64,000 nucleotides of DNA from Orientallactaga sibirica (GCA_036365145.1 JAEOAD010000888.1:1054001-1118000), one strand, 5' to 3'; positions 21,378 to 31,961 are shown, counted from the stretch's first letter. The notes: generated by a model from the letters alone, not told the origin. Numbers and translations: made by a program.

Positions 21378-21613
21378 CGGGTTGGAGAGATGACTTAGTG
21401 GTTAAGGTGCCTGCCTCCTAAGCCTAAAAACGCTGGTTCCAATCTCCAGGTCCCACATTTAGCCAGATGCAGTAACGCAAGGGCGCAATGCCACACTTGA
21501 CCACAAGGGTGCGCACACATCTGGATTTCGTTCGCAGCAGCTGAGAGGCTGCTGGCGTGCCCATCTCTATCTGTCTTCCTCTTCCTATCTCTCTGTCTCT
21601 CTCTAAAAAAAAC
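21378..21613 (+). repeat. tRNA-derived SINE, long subfamily, perfect TSD
   Basis: gggttggagagatgacttag, ggttccaatctccaggtccc, and the extra internal segment with ccacacttgaccacaagggt. TSD aaaatacagatttc (14 bp) at 21364-21377 and 21614-21627. Confidence 0.97.
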
Positions 21614-21687
21614 AAAATACAGATTTCTACTGGGCATTGTGGTGAATACCTGTACAGTGATTTGTCAGTTGAAAGAAGTGCAGTGAT

Positions 21688-21802
21688 CGACCCACATTCC
21701 CCAATGAAGGAGGGTCCCTTCCGAGGGGGGAGGACATGGAGGAGGCTATCAAAGGCACCAACATGAATGTAAAATTACAATAAATTTAAAAATATTTTTT
21801 AA
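21688..21802 (+). mobile_element. Very short 5'-truncated L1 3' end with TSD
   Basis: acccacattccccaatgaag, gagggtcccttccgaggggg and aatgtaaaattacaataaat match the last part of the L1 at 38685-39981. TSD aaagaagtgcagtgat / aaagaagtgcaatgat at 21672-21687 and 21803-21818 (15 of 16). Confidence 0.9.
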
Positions 21803-21805
21803 AAA

Positions 21806-22004
21806 GAAGTGCAATGATTTGGATGTGTTTTGTCCCTCTAGTGTGGTGGTGTTAAGGTTGTGGGGGTTCAAAAGTTGTGGTTTAGTGGGAGGTCCTTAGG
21901 TCAGTTGGGGTCATGCCCTTGGAAGGGACTTACGGGCTCCAATCTTTTTAGCTTGCAGTCTGGAGATGTGAGCTTTGGCTCCCACACATGATCCTATCAT
22001 CTAC
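21806..22004 (+). mobile_element. MaLR-like LTR fragment
   Basis: atttggatgtgttttgtccc, gtgggaggtccttaggtcag and tcatgcccttggaagggact fit the MaLR LTR 5' half. Confidence 0.5.
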
Positions 22005-22070
22005 CAGCCTGGACTACATAGCAAGGTTCAGGACAGCCTGGACCATGAAGTGAGATCTTGTCTCAAAACA
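22005..22070 (+). repeat. B1 SINE fragment
   Basis: ccagcctggactacatagca and gtgagatcttgtctcaaaac. Confidence 0.6.
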
Positions 22071-22071
22071 A

Positions 22072-22158
22072 TGATAGGCAGATAAATGATAGATAGATAG
22101 ATAAGTAAACACATGGATGGATGATAGATGAGATAGGCAGATGATAGAAAATAGATGA
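22072..22158. repeat. (GATA)n-like microsatellite
   Basis: Repeated gataga/gatag/gatgata units. A further copy resumes at 22381-22430 beyond the inserted SINE. Confidence 0.9.
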
Positions 22159-22159
22159 T

Positions 22160-22378
22160 AAGGACTGGAGGGATGGCTTAGCAGTTAATGTGCTTGCCTG
22201 TGAAGCCTAAGCACCCAGGTTGGATTCCCCAGTACCCACATCAGCTAGATGCACAAAGTGGCACATCCATCTGGAATTTGTTTGCAGTGGCTGAAGACTC
22301 TGACATGTTCATTCTCTCTCTCTATCTGCCTCTCTCTTTCCTTCTCTCTCTCAAATAAATAAAACTTAAAAGCAAAGA
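22160..22378 (+). repeat. tRNA-derived SINE, inserted in GATA repeat
   Basis: aggactggagggatggctta, ggttggattccccagtaccc, (CT)n and AAATAAATAAA tail. It is flanked on both sides by gatgata-type repeats. Confidence 0.9.
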
Positions 22379-22508
22379 AAATGATGATAAATGATAGATA
22401 CATGATGGATAGATAATAGGTAGATGGAAGCTCTCAAGCCTTACACGAGGTTCAAAGTGGATTCTGACAAAAACAGTAATCACTAAAATGGAAAAGCACA
22501 TGAATGGG

Positions 22509-22516
22509 TATTATTA

Positions 22517-22549
<33 letters not shown>

Positions 22550-22788
22550 GTTATTATTATGAGAGAGAGACAGAGAGGAAGAGGCAGAGAGAGAGAGAAT
22601 GGATGCGCCACCAGCCTCTCTGTTAAAGAATTCCAGGTGCGTGCGCCCCCTTGTGGGCAAGTGCAGCATTGTGTGCTTGCATCACTTTATGTTTGGCTAA
22701 ACACAGGACCTGGAGATCCAATAGGTGTTCTTAGGCTTGGCAGGCAGGAGCCTTAACCACTAAGTCATCTCTCCAGCCCATGAATGGG
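22509..22788 (-). repeat. tRNA-derived SINE, long subfamily, (TTA)n tail, TSD
   Basis: (ATT)n at 22516-22560 is the reversed tail. Body gcgcccccttgtgggcaagt, head ccactaagtcatctctccag. TSD catgaatggg at 22499-22508 and 22789-22798. Confidence 0.95.
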
Positions 22789-22798
22789 AATTTAAGGA

Positions 22799-23170
22799 AA
22801 TAAACTCTTTGGGACAATGGGAGATGGTATCTATGAGAGACTGCAGGCATGTTCATCAAGGTTCTGTCAGGGGACAAAAGCCACACCAGTTTACTAGACT
22901 GGAGGAATATCAGGAAAGGAGTTTGTTACAAGGTACAAGTTTGCCCCAGGGTGACTGGAAGGAGACAAGGCGTGGTGAGGCATGAGCTGCACAAAGCAGC
23001 CACTGCCCCTGGGACTGGGGCAACCAGAGAAGAGGCTGGTGTTAGGAAGCTCAGAGGAGGTGTTCTGTGGATCTGGGATCTAGAGCCCTGAGGAGGGTGT
23101 TGTGAGCCTGTGAGCCTGTTGGTGCTGGAGTCTCTTATGAAACTAAGTCTGTGAGCTCAGAAAACACACA
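22799..23170. other. Unique sequence
   Basis: An 80-codon open frame (22849-23091) without splice support. No repeat recognised. Confidence 0.3.
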
Positions 23171-23173
23171 CGT

Positions 23174-23182
23174 GCATGCACA

Positions 23183-23220
<38 letters not shown>
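23174..23220. repeat. (CA)n microsatellite
   Basis: Mixed CA/CG start, then a pure CA run ending cacacacacg. Confidence 0.97.
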
Positions 23221-23221
<1 letters not shown>

Positions 23222-23461
23222 GATCCAGGAGGGGGCCTCTGGTTAAGGAGATGACCACAGGAAGTAACAAGTCTTGCCTTCCTGTTCCAACCTCACTGTC
23301 TCCCTCTCACGCCCCTCCCCCATCATGGACAGAGCCTGACAGGGCATGGCTAGCAAGCCTAACAGTTGAAATGTGGTTGACAGTGTCTCAGACCCAGAAT
23401 CATAAATACCAATACAGAAGATTAGCCTTGAAACCAAAGTACAGTAACTTAATAATAATTG

Positions 23462-23640
23462 CACAGTGCATACAAAAAGGCTCTACTAGGCAGACATCAT
23501 GCCTCACAACACTTTACAATTAGACGTTATTCAGTCCTTTCTACAGAGCCCAGAGAAATCCGGTGGCTGGTGAAAGGTCCCACCGTAGCTGATGGAGCTG
23601 GCTGAGCGAACGTTTATCCCATGAGTTGGCTCCAGGTCTC
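23462..23640 (+). repeat. MIR-like SINE
   Basis: tcatgcctcacaacacttta then gcccagagaaatccggtggc and gaaaggtcccaccg follow MIR order (ctcacaacaa...cagag...gaaggtcacac). Confidence 0.45.
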
Positions 23641-23765
23641 ACAGAGGACTCGGATCAGGTTGTTATTCTTCTTTCCCCATTTTTTCCCCTAGAATTAGCT
23701 CTTATTCCACCTTACCCTCCCTCCAAGGGGACTAGTCCCCAAGTATCATAAAAGGTAAGTTTTCA

Positions 23766-24023
23766 GGCTGGAAAGATGCCTTAGCATTTAAAGTGCTTGC
23801 CTGCAAAGCCAAAGGACCCAGGTTCAATTCCACAGGGCCCAGGTAAGCCAGATGCACAAGGTGGCACATGCGTCTGGAGCTCGTTTGCAGTGGCTGGAGG
23901 CCCTGTCATGCCCATTCTCTCTCTCTCTCTCTCTTTCTCTATCTGCCCACCTCATAAATAAATAAATAAATGCATTTAATAATAATATTTAATTTAATAA
24001 AATAAATAAATAAAATGCATTTA
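23766..24023 (+). repeat. tRNA-derived SINE with TSD
   Basis: ggctggaaagatgccttagc, ggttcaattccacagggccc, (CT)n, then a long AATA-rich tail. TSD aaaggtaagttttca / aaaggtacgttttca at 23751-23765 and 24024-24038. Confidence 0.95.
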
Positions 24024-24079
24024 AAGGTACGTTTTCATTTTTCTGGTTATCTGAGTTTACCAAGACTTCCGTGTAACTG

Positions 24080-24160
24080 GGATGTTATCACTGTCCCAGC
24101 TGGATGGATAAAGGGGGTTGCCTCAAGCTCAGAAAGTTGAATAACCGCCCCCTCCAGAGG
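24080..24160 (+). repeat. MIR fragment
   Basis: ttatcactgtcccagctgga then gcctcaagctcagaaagttg fits the MIR core. Confidence 0.45.
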
Positions 24161-24189
24161 ACCATCACTCAATTAGGGTTCCTGGCTCC

Positions 24190-25430
24190 ACCCCACAAGG
24201 CTACTGCCAGTGTCCTGAAGAATACTGAGGGGTAGGTGGGAAAATATTCATAAGGTAAAGATGGCATCAGCCTGGACATCTATGCAGGAGGGGAAAGCCA
24301 ACAGGAGTAGCAGGTGGGACCCTTAGACTGGTGGGAAGAAAGCAGGCTAAGCTATTTCACTGTTGTTCAATTGCTTAGATGACTTCCGTTCTACACCCGC
24401 CTGCTCTCTGAGCTGGTCTCGCCCCTTTAGAAAGCTCTTCCCTCCCTCCACAGCCCGCTCTGGGCTTTGTCTTGCTCAGGATGTTTGAAGACGTCACGTC
24501 TCTGGACTCTTTACCTCCTTGCCTTTTGCCCACTCTGGTTGGCTCCTCCTCGGCCCTGCCTGCTGGCTTCTAGCTCCAATGGGCCTTTCTTCAGCCTTCT
24601 ATCACTTGGCTTCTAGCCGACACAGGCCACTGTTCACTATGGCGTCCACTTAAATTTTTCCCTTCCATTGGCTCCCCAGACTTTGCTGTAGATGTTAAAT
24701 CCATTCTACCTGCTACATGAGAGAGTTGCTCAGTTGTAAGCAACAGAAACCAATGGTGGGGGTAAAATAAATGCACTCGCATCCAGCTCTCTGCCCTCCC
24801 TACAGCCATAAGTGACTTTTGTAGCTCCTCCCACGTGTTTGGCCAATGAGAACAGTGTGGCACAAGCAGGTCCCTGCAAAAGCACTGGCATTTCTCTTCC
24901 CTCCCTCCTCCTTTTTCTTCTCTTCCTCTTCTGCCTTCTTCTCTTGTAAACCTTGTTGGGGCGGGGGTAGTACACATGGTCAGCATAGCTCAGTTCCCCG
25001 CAGCTGTCCTAGCTGAGGTCATTTTAGGCTTGATTTAATTCTCAGCGACTAACCAGTCAGGTGAGGGAACCCAGCCAAGACCAGCAGAAATGTTAAGCTG
25101 ATCTTCATCTAACTGCAGGTTCATGAGTTAATGTAAGACCAGAAAAAGCCCACGGCGTGATCCCCAGATCCATGAGGTAAGTGCTTCCCGTTTCAAGGTC
25201 ACTGAGTTCTGTGATCCTTTCTTACACAGCATTCGTGCACCAATAAAATACATATGACAGCCAGGGCAAAGGCAGGAGCCCAGCCCCGGACAGGACAGGA
25301 AAGGCAGCCTCAGGAACTCACAGACAGGGACTGGTGGACAAGAAGCCTTTCTGAGCAGGGCCTTCTCTGATGTTCTTTCCTTTTTCTCCCCATGCCTGGG
25401 GCGCTCCTCTCACCATTCTTCTCAACCATT
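24190..25430. other. Unique GC-mixed block, no gene recognised
   Basis: Contains a CRE-like gaagacgtcacgtctctgg at about 24488, several CCAAT/ATTGG boxes (ggccaatgagaac, ctccaatgggcc, tctggttggctcc), and a pyrimidine-rich run at 24895-24945. It is promoter-like in motifs but lacks a CpG island. Confidence 0.3.
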
Positions 25431-25447
25431 TTAAATCCCAGAGAAAG

Positions 25448-25615
25448 ACCTTCCTAATAGGAAGGGAAAAAATGATGACATCAAAATAGAAGAAAGAGTC
25501 ATTGGGAAGAAGAAGGGATTTAATGGAGGATGGAGGGGGAAATGATGGTGGTGGGAGGGAATTATCATGGTTTATTGTTTATACTTATGGAAGTTGTCAA
25601 TAAAAAGTTTTTTAA
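25448..25615 (+). mobile_element. 5'-truncated L1 3' end with probable TSD
   Basis: aatgatgacatcaaaataga, gaggatggagggggaaatga and gttgtcaataaaaagttttt are the L1 3' terminus. Similar text lies at 46215-46345. Flanks aaatcccagagaaa (about 25433) and aaatctcagagaga (about 25616) look like a diverged TSD. Confidence 0.75.
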
Positions 25616-25640
25616 AATCTCAGAGAGAAAAAAAATCTGA

Positions 25641-25965
25641 TTAAGGAGACTGTGGGAATGGCTCAGTGGTTAAAGGTGCTTGTTTGCAAAGCCTACTGGC
25701 CTGGGGTTTGATTCCCAGTACCCACATAAAGCCAGAGGCACAAAGTGGTTTATGTGTCTGGAATTCATTGGCAACAGCAAGAGGTTCTGGTGTGCTCATT
25801 TTCTCTCTCTCTCTCTCTCTTTCTCTCTTATGCATGCATCTGGAGTTCATTTGCAGTAAGTGGTAGGAGGCCCTGGCACACCCATTCTCTCTCTTCCTCC
25901 CTCTCCCTCTCCCCTTCTCTCTCATTCACACACATACATAAATAAATAAAAATATTTTTTAAAAG
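25641..25965 (+). repeat. tRNA-derived SINE with duplicated 3' half
   Basis: A normal SINE runs to a first (CT)n at 25801-25828. A second copy of the 3' half then begins (tgcatctggagttcatttgc) and ends in a second CT tract and an A-rich tail. The head is present only once. Confidence 0.9.
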
Positions 25966-26525
25966 AATCTCATTGGCCAGGCATGGGATCTGAATCCACC
26001 TCTAGCATTCTGAGTGACAGGTGACTGCTACCCCCAAATCACACTCCGTGGGCAAAACTGGTTCCCTGAAGGGCAATGGAAATGCAGTTACCCATAAAAT
26101 AAAGAGCTGCGGAGATCCTCTGCGAGCCTGGCTCTCCTTCAGGTTTTATAACACTCACTTGTTCATGAGCCAGAACATACCAGCGCTGGCTGGGTTAGAT
26201 GACAGATTGAGCGTCCAAAGGATTCTTGAACAATTGGAATCACGGTCCAAAGCTGGCAAGATGAGATTAAGTACAGATTAATGTGAAGGCTTGCACTTAG
26301 GTCCAAAGGAAATAGCAGCTGGCAGAAGATAAGATGGAGTGTTGATGTTTAATGGTAGCTTTCGTGGAAAGATTAGAAGCTCAGAATGAGCCAATGGGGG
26401 AAGATGGCAGGTGGATGCAAGAAAAAGAAGAGTGGGGGTTAAGGACAGTACATCTGCTTCCTGGGCGAGTCCCTTAATTCTAAATGACACACTTGGGACA
26501 CCGACAGTCTCAGCTGGATTGAGTG
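25966..26525. other. Unique sequence
   Basis: No repeat or supported exon recognised. Confidence 0.3.
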
Positions 26526-26529
26526 GCCA

Positions 26530-26745
26530 GCACACTGTACCAGGCTGCGGGCTAGCTGCTTCACCTGCGCTATCTTAATCAACTCATGCCCACGTTGTGA
26601 TCACTCCCCTTCCACAGGTGAGGGAAGTGAAGTACAGAGGTTAAGAAGCTTTCTCATGGTCACACAGCTTTGACTGGAGCCAGGCAAAATGTCTCCAGAG
26701 CTTACTAATGCTCATAACCGCTTGCTAGCCTGGCTCCCTGGAAAG
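26530..26745 (+). repeat. MIR SINE
   Basis: tgtaccaggctgcgggctag, ttccacaggtgagggaagtg, tacagaggttaagaagcttt and catggtcacacagctttgac. Confidence 0.75.
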
Positions 26746-27115
26746 GAGACAATGGCACCCCAGTCTCAGGTGCCCTTAGAACAGCAGATCTGCCAGGAGC
26801 TTTCACAAGCAGCCATTCACTAGCCTGGAAGAGGACTGTTAAATTCCCACTCCACATATGCGACTTCATAGTGAAGAACTAGACTGTTGGGGCCGATTAC
26901 TGAAGCAACTGGTATACCCTCCCGCAATGAGCACATTTGGGAGTGAGGCATATAATTGAGCATTGGATGGATGAAATGTATTCTGTTTAGCTGCTAGGGG
27001 ATGAAGCTGGGTCAACGGGTAGAATTTACAGTGAAATAACTTTGTCTTGGAGTTGTAAAGTTCCTCTGGCATAGATCATACTAATAATCACACTAAATCT
27101 AAGAATATAAATATT
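26746..27115. other. Unique sequence
   Basis: No repeat or gene recognised. Confidence 0.3.
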
Positions 27116-27119
27116 CGTG

Positions 27120-27368
27120 CATTTACTGGGCATTTATTAGGTTCTAAGACCCTTACAATCATGGCATATAAATACATCTTAGTAATAAAAATCACAAAAA
27201 TAGCTGTCATTAAGTCTGCTTACTCTACACCAGTCACTGCCAACAACTTTAAAGGGTAGGTGCCAGCATCACCTACGTAATAAATGGTGACACACAGCCA
27301 GATTGAGTGCCCATGGTCAGGGGACATGGGGATCAAGTTGCCTGACTTCAGCCCAGTGCTCCCGGGGA
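27120..27368 (+). repeat. MIR-type SINE, diverged
   Basis: ttactgggcatttattaggt, agggtaggtgccagcatcac, cacagccagattgagtgccc and gcctgacttcagcccagtgc. Confidence 0.5.
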
Positions 27369-27469
27369 GCAGGCTAGGGCTCCTGGAGGAGCAGGGAATG
27401 ATGGTAGATGCACGGAGACACTGGAATTCCAGAATCCCTTGGGGAATGTTCTAGCAGACCTCTCCTCCC

Positions 27470-27900
27470 ACTCCTGAAATATAAAGCCACAGTTTAACAC
27501 TGGATGAATTCCAGCAGATAAGCCTTTGCACGGAGGGGCCGTGCCTGACCCACCAGCACCTGGGCCTGAGCTGAGTAGCCAGGGCGGTCCAGGGCCTCCT
27601 CCCCGCCCAGCCTGGCTCCAGCCTCGAGGAGCTCAACTCGGCTCAGCGGGTTTTATTAACAGTGGTGTTTTTCAGGCCCACTCCTGGCAGGCTGCTGCTG
27701 CTGCGGTTTATTAGGACTTCATTTGGAGTGTAAATTGTTGCCGGTTTATAAAAAGGCTCTGGCGGAGCAGTCCCACAGGGGTGGCCCCTCTCTGCAGCCC
27801 TGGGCAGGCCAGCTCTAACTACATCATTGATTTCCTGCAGGGCTGGGAGCTAGGGACTCTGTGACATCAGTGACATCTGGGAGCAAAGGCAGCCACATGC
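27470..27900. promoter_or_regulatory. Candidate conserved enhancer (caudal/HOX-like sites)
   Basis: Repeat-free, GC-richer than its surroundings, and interspersed with AT cores suited to CDX/HOX proteins: gggttttattaacagtg, gcggtttattaggactt, ccggtttataaaaaggc. A tandem tgacatcagtgacatc sits near 27861. It also has a (GCT)n-like gctgctgctgctgcgg. No exon is supported. Enhancer function is inferred. Confidence 0.35.
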
Positions 27901-28718
27901 CTTCCTGCGTCAGCCTCCACATCTCCAGCTTGCCAGGGATCTCTGACCCACCTGCCCTACAAGGCAGGGAAGGTGGGGTGATGACGTGCTCCGAGGACAT
28001 TTGTCAGGGTGGTGGCTTGTGAGAATCCCCTTTCTAGAGTCAGGCATGTTTGGGACCAATGTGACCTTGAAATATGATTCAGCAAAGAAAAATGAAGAAT
28101 GTGATTTCATATGGACAATGAATAGTATTTTTTTTTTTTTGGCATAAGTATAGAAGTAGTTTATCTGGAGTTTTGAATTGTTAGAACCAGGATGTCTCCA
28201 CTTTTTGAAATCTGCCATTTTACAAAGTGTACTTTTCTGATTCCCAGAAGTGACCCAGTCCAACTATCCCAATTGCAACTGAATCGTCATGTTCCAGAAA
28301 TGGCCCAAATCACCTGTCCAGGTATCATTTCCCTGAAGTAGCCTAGGCTCCCAGGCAACGTGGAACACCCTGCAACCAAGGAATTCCAATGACCCCACTT
28401 CCCTGTTCTGCCTGGCCAAGAACCCTTCTCAGATAAAGCCCATCTTAGTATAAATCCATCTTTCCTCTTGTTTCATTTTCTACTTTTTTCCCATCATAAA
28501 TATCACTAAATACCCCACTACTTACCCAGCCTTGGGCAGCACACTGTCCACCACCCATTAGACTCTCCCCTGCCAAGTCTGTTCCTCTTGTACCTGTGGG
28601 TCATTATACCTTATTCTATTTTGTCCCCTGTCCAGTGACATTCCATGGACCCCCCCCCTCCTCCTTGCATGCCACATGGATGCCATTACCCTTTCTTGTT
28701 CCCTCCTGCCTCCAGAAC
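27901..28718. other. Unique sequence
   Basis: Contains a T12 run at about 28129-28140 and a short C9 run at about 28650. No gene recognised. Confidence 0.3.
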
Positions 28719-28733
28719 ACTTCCTCTCCTCTT

Positions 28734-28954
28734 TTTTTTTTTTTTTTTGAATTTAGTTTTTATTTATTTATTAGAGACAGAAGAGAGAGAGAGAGAGAGA
28801 GAATGGGCACACCAGGGCCTCTAGCCACTGCAAACGAACTCCAGATGCATGTGCTACCATGTGCATCTGGCTTATGTGGGACCTGGAGAATCGAACCTGG
28901 GTCCTTAGGCTTCTCAGGCATGTGCCTTAACCACTAAGCCATCTCTCCAGCCCT
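28734..28954 (-). repeat. tRNA-derived SINE with TSD
   Basis: Poly-T start, (GA)n, ccagggcctctagccactgc, cactaagccatctctccagc. TSD cttcctctcctctt at 28720-28733 and 28955-28968. Confidence 0.97.
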
Positions 28955-28995
28955 CTTCCTCTCCTCTTATGATCCCTTTAGTATTTTCATTGTGC

Positions 28996-29001
28996 ACGCA
29001 T

Positions 29002-29032
<31 letters not shown>
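28996..29032. repeat. (CA)n microsatellite
   Basis: Pure CA run after gcacgcatg. Confidence 0.97.
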
Positions 29033-29034
<2 letters not shown>

Positions 29035-29044
29035 TTTAAATCTA

Positions 29045-29362
29045 GGTTCCACATATAGCAGAAAACATGTGGTGGTTGGTCTTTTTGAGTCTGGTTTATT
29101 TCGCTTAACATGATGATCTGTAGTTCCACCCATGTTCCTGCAAATAACATAATTTTATTTTTTTCATTATGGCTGTACAAAATTCCATTGTGTACATGTG
29201 CCACATTTTCTTTATCTATTCCTGTGTTGATGGGCATCTAGGCTGCTTCAAATTCCTGGCTATTACAGTGCCGGCATGGATGTTTAAGCATCTCTGTGCT
29301 GCATTGACTTTTTATTACTGCTTCAGTCTTATTGGTTGTTATAGATCTGTTGAAGTTGTTGT
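29045..29362 (-). mobile_element. L1 3' end, antisense
   Basis: tttcattatggctgtacaaa, ccattgtgtacatgtgccac, attttctttatctattcctg and gatgggcatctaggctgctt are the classic reversed end of L1 ORF2 and 3' UTR. Confidence 0.85.
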
Positions 29363-29368
29363 ATCCTC

Positions 29369-29538
29369 CCTTTTTTTTTTTTTTGTTGTTGTTGTTTGTT
29401 TTTAAGGTCGGGTCTCACTCTAGCCCAGGCTGACCTGGAATTCACTATGTATTCTCAGGGTGGCCTTGAACTCACAGCAATCCTCCTACCTCTGCCTCCC
29501 AAGTGCTGGGATTAAAGGCATGTGCCGCTATGCCCAGC
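29369..29538 (-). repeat. B1 SINE with TSD
   Basis: gggtctcactctagcccagg, gctgacctggaattcactat, aagtgctgggattaaaggca. TSD tgtatcctc at 29360-29368 and 29539-29547. Confidence 0.95.
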
Positions 29539-29547
29539 TGTATCCTC

Positions 29548-29755
29548 TTTTTATTATTTTTTTATTTATTTGAAAGAAAATAGAGAGAAAAAAATGAGAA
29601 TGGGTATGTCAGGGCCTAGTGCCACTACAGACAACCTTCAGACACATGTGCCATCATGTTGTGTATGTGACTTTACATGGGCACTGGGGAATGGAACTCG
29701 GGCTGTCAGGTCCTGCAAACAAATGCCTTTAACCAGAGTCACCTCCCTAGCTCAT
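29548..29755 (-). repeat. tRNA-derived SINE
   Basis: ATTT tail complement, gtcagggcctagtgccacta, gactttacatgggcactggg, reversed head. Confidence 0.9.
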
Positions 29756-30377
29756 GTATGCCTAGGATTTCTCCATTTCTTCTAACATTTTTTTGATACT
29801 TTTTGGAGTATAAGTTTTCAAAATATTCCCTAATGATTCTGTGGATTTCACTCTAATTTTATTAACCTGGGTCTTCTCTCTTTTCATTAGTTTGGCTAGG
29901 GGGGATTTCAATCTTGTTTATTTTGATGAATAACCAGCTCTTTACTTCCATGTGTTGTTCTTTGTGTCTCCATTTCATTAACTACTACACTGGTCTTTAC
30001 TTTTTCTGACCACTGCTGCCTTGGAGTTTGGGTGTTCTTGTTCACCTAAGACCTTACGGTGTGCATCATTAAGCTATTTACTTTGGTTATTTACAATTTT
30101 TTTAATGTAAGCATACATTGCAACGGGCCTCCATTCCACCCCAGAGGTTCTGATAAGCTGTTCTTTCATTTTGATTTGATGCTGAAAAATTTTAAGTTTC
30201 CTTCCTGATTTCTACATCACTCACTGGTCATTCGAGGGTGTCTCATTTAGTCTCCACATATTTGTGCAGTTTGTGTACTTTTTCTGGCTGTTTATTTCTA
30301 GCTTTACTACACTATGATCTGATAAGATACCAGAAATTGTTTTGCTTCTTATGTACCTGGTAAAACTTAATTTGTGG

Positions 30378-30510
30378 GCTGGGCATGGTGGTGCATGCCT
30401 TTAATCCCAACACTTGGGAGGCAGAGGTAGGAGGATTGCTGTGAGTTCGAGTTCTGAGACTACATAGCAGGTCAACCTGAGAAAATACCTCGAAAACCAA
30501 AAAAAAAAAA
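30378..30510 (+). repeat. B1 SINE with 16-bp TSD
   Basis: gggctgggcatggtggtgca, cttgggaggcagaggtagga, poly-A end. TSD aaaacttaatttgtgg at 30362-30377 and 30511-30526 (perfect). Confidence 0.97.
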
Positions 30511-30590
30511 AAAACTTAATTTGTGGCCTAAATGTGGCCTGTTTTGGAAAATGTTCCATGGGTTGCTGGGAAGCATTTGTATTCTTTTCT

Positions 30591-30726
30591 TTTCTTTTTT
30601 TTTTTTTTTTTTTTTTTGGTTTTGCAAGGTAGGGTCTCACTCTGGTCAGGCTGAAAAAAAAAAAAACTTAATTTGTGGCCTAAATGTGGCCTGTTTTGGA
30701 AAATGTTCCAGTGCTGGGATTTGTGT
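30591..30726 (-). repeat. Rearranged B1: centre replaced by copied flank
   Basis: Poly-T then gcaaggtagggtctcactct and ggtcaggctg is a reversed B1 start. The expected B1 centre is absent. Instead a poly-A run plus 44 bp identical to 30515-30558 follows, and then B1 text resumes as gtgctgggatt. Outer TSDs gggaagc(t)atttgtattc lie at 30568 and 30727. Confidence 0.85.
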
Positions 30727-31721
30727 GGGAAGCTATTTGTATTCTTTTCTGTTGGATGGAATAGTCTGTATGTATTTAAGTATATTTGATCTATGGCATA
30801 TTTTAACTTTGAAGTTTCTTTGTTGATTTTTAGCTTGAATAACGTATCTACCTATTCATGATAGCCATATACTGAAATCACCACTGTTACTGTGTCAAGA
30901 CCTATTTGACCTTTTATGAGTCCCTGTTTTATGACATTCAGAGCCCCAACATTTGGTACATATGTATATATAATTGTTATATGTTCTTGATAAATTGCCC
31001 CCTATTTTGATAAAACGGTGGCCTTTGAGTGCTTCTAATTTGGATATTTGAATAACTATGACATCTTGTTTTCAGCTTCTATTCCTTTGATAGATTGTTT
31101 TTCATCCTTTGTTTCTCAATCTGTGGATATCTTTACCAGTAAGGTGTATTTGGGAGACACTGATAGCTCATTTTTCAGTCCTTTCAGGCAGTCTGCATCT
31201 CTTTACTGGTGAGTTAAGATCATTGACATTGAAAGCTATTCTTGAGAAATGTTTACTAACTCCTGTAATTTTGATGGATGTTTGTTCTGTACTTTCCCCA
31301 TATTAGTATTAGGAGTTTGTTAATTAAACATGATGAATTCCTTCCTAGTTCTCATTTGTTCATCTATATTCATGTAATTTATTCTTGCTTGTACTTTCAG
31401 AATTGAGACTTCCATCCTCGTCTGTGTATAGTATTCCTTTCAGTATCTTCTGCAGTTTTGGTTTAATAGTTATGAACTGCCTTGTTTTGTTTTTTTTTTT
31501 TTTTTTGAAATGTCCTTCTTTCTCCATCACATTTTAAAAGTACACTTTGCTGGACATTGCAGTGTTGGTTGGCAGTTATTTACTTTCAGAATCTGGAATA
31601 GATTTTTTGCATGCTTTCCTTGTTTGGGGGTGTTCTGATGAGTGATCTGATGTTATAGCCAAAAGCTGAGAAGTAATCTGATATTTTATTTGTGAGTTAA
31701 TATTTTTGCCTTATAGGTTTT

Positions 31722-31956
31722 ATAAAATTTCTTATTTATTTATGTATTTATTTATTTTCAAGGAGAAAGAGAGAGAGAGAGAGAGAATGAGAATGAGAAT
31801 GAGAATGAGAATGAGAATGAGAATGGGCATGTCAGAGCTTCTAGCTGCTGAAAAGAAACTCCTTGTGCATCTGGCTCTATGTGGGTATTGGGGAATTGAA
31901 CCTGGGTCATTAGGCTTTACAGGCAAGAACCTTAACTGCTGAGCCATCTCCCTTGC
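31722..31956 (-). repeat. tRNA-derived SINE with (AATGAG)n expansion
   Basis: (GA)n followed by about seven AATGAG units at 31785-31827, then gggcatgtcagagcttctag and tgctgagccatctcccttgc. Confidence 0.9.
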
Positions 31957-31961
31957 AGTTT

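Noticed and set aside
24591..24986. 131-codon minus-strand frame.
   Set aside because: Part of it is the pyrimidine-rich tract read as Glu/Arg/Gly repeats. No domain recognised.
27451..27714. Open frames on both strands in the GC-richer block, considered as an exon with CpG promoter.
   Set aside because: Frames are short and end in sequence without consensus splice sites. CpG density is too low for an island.
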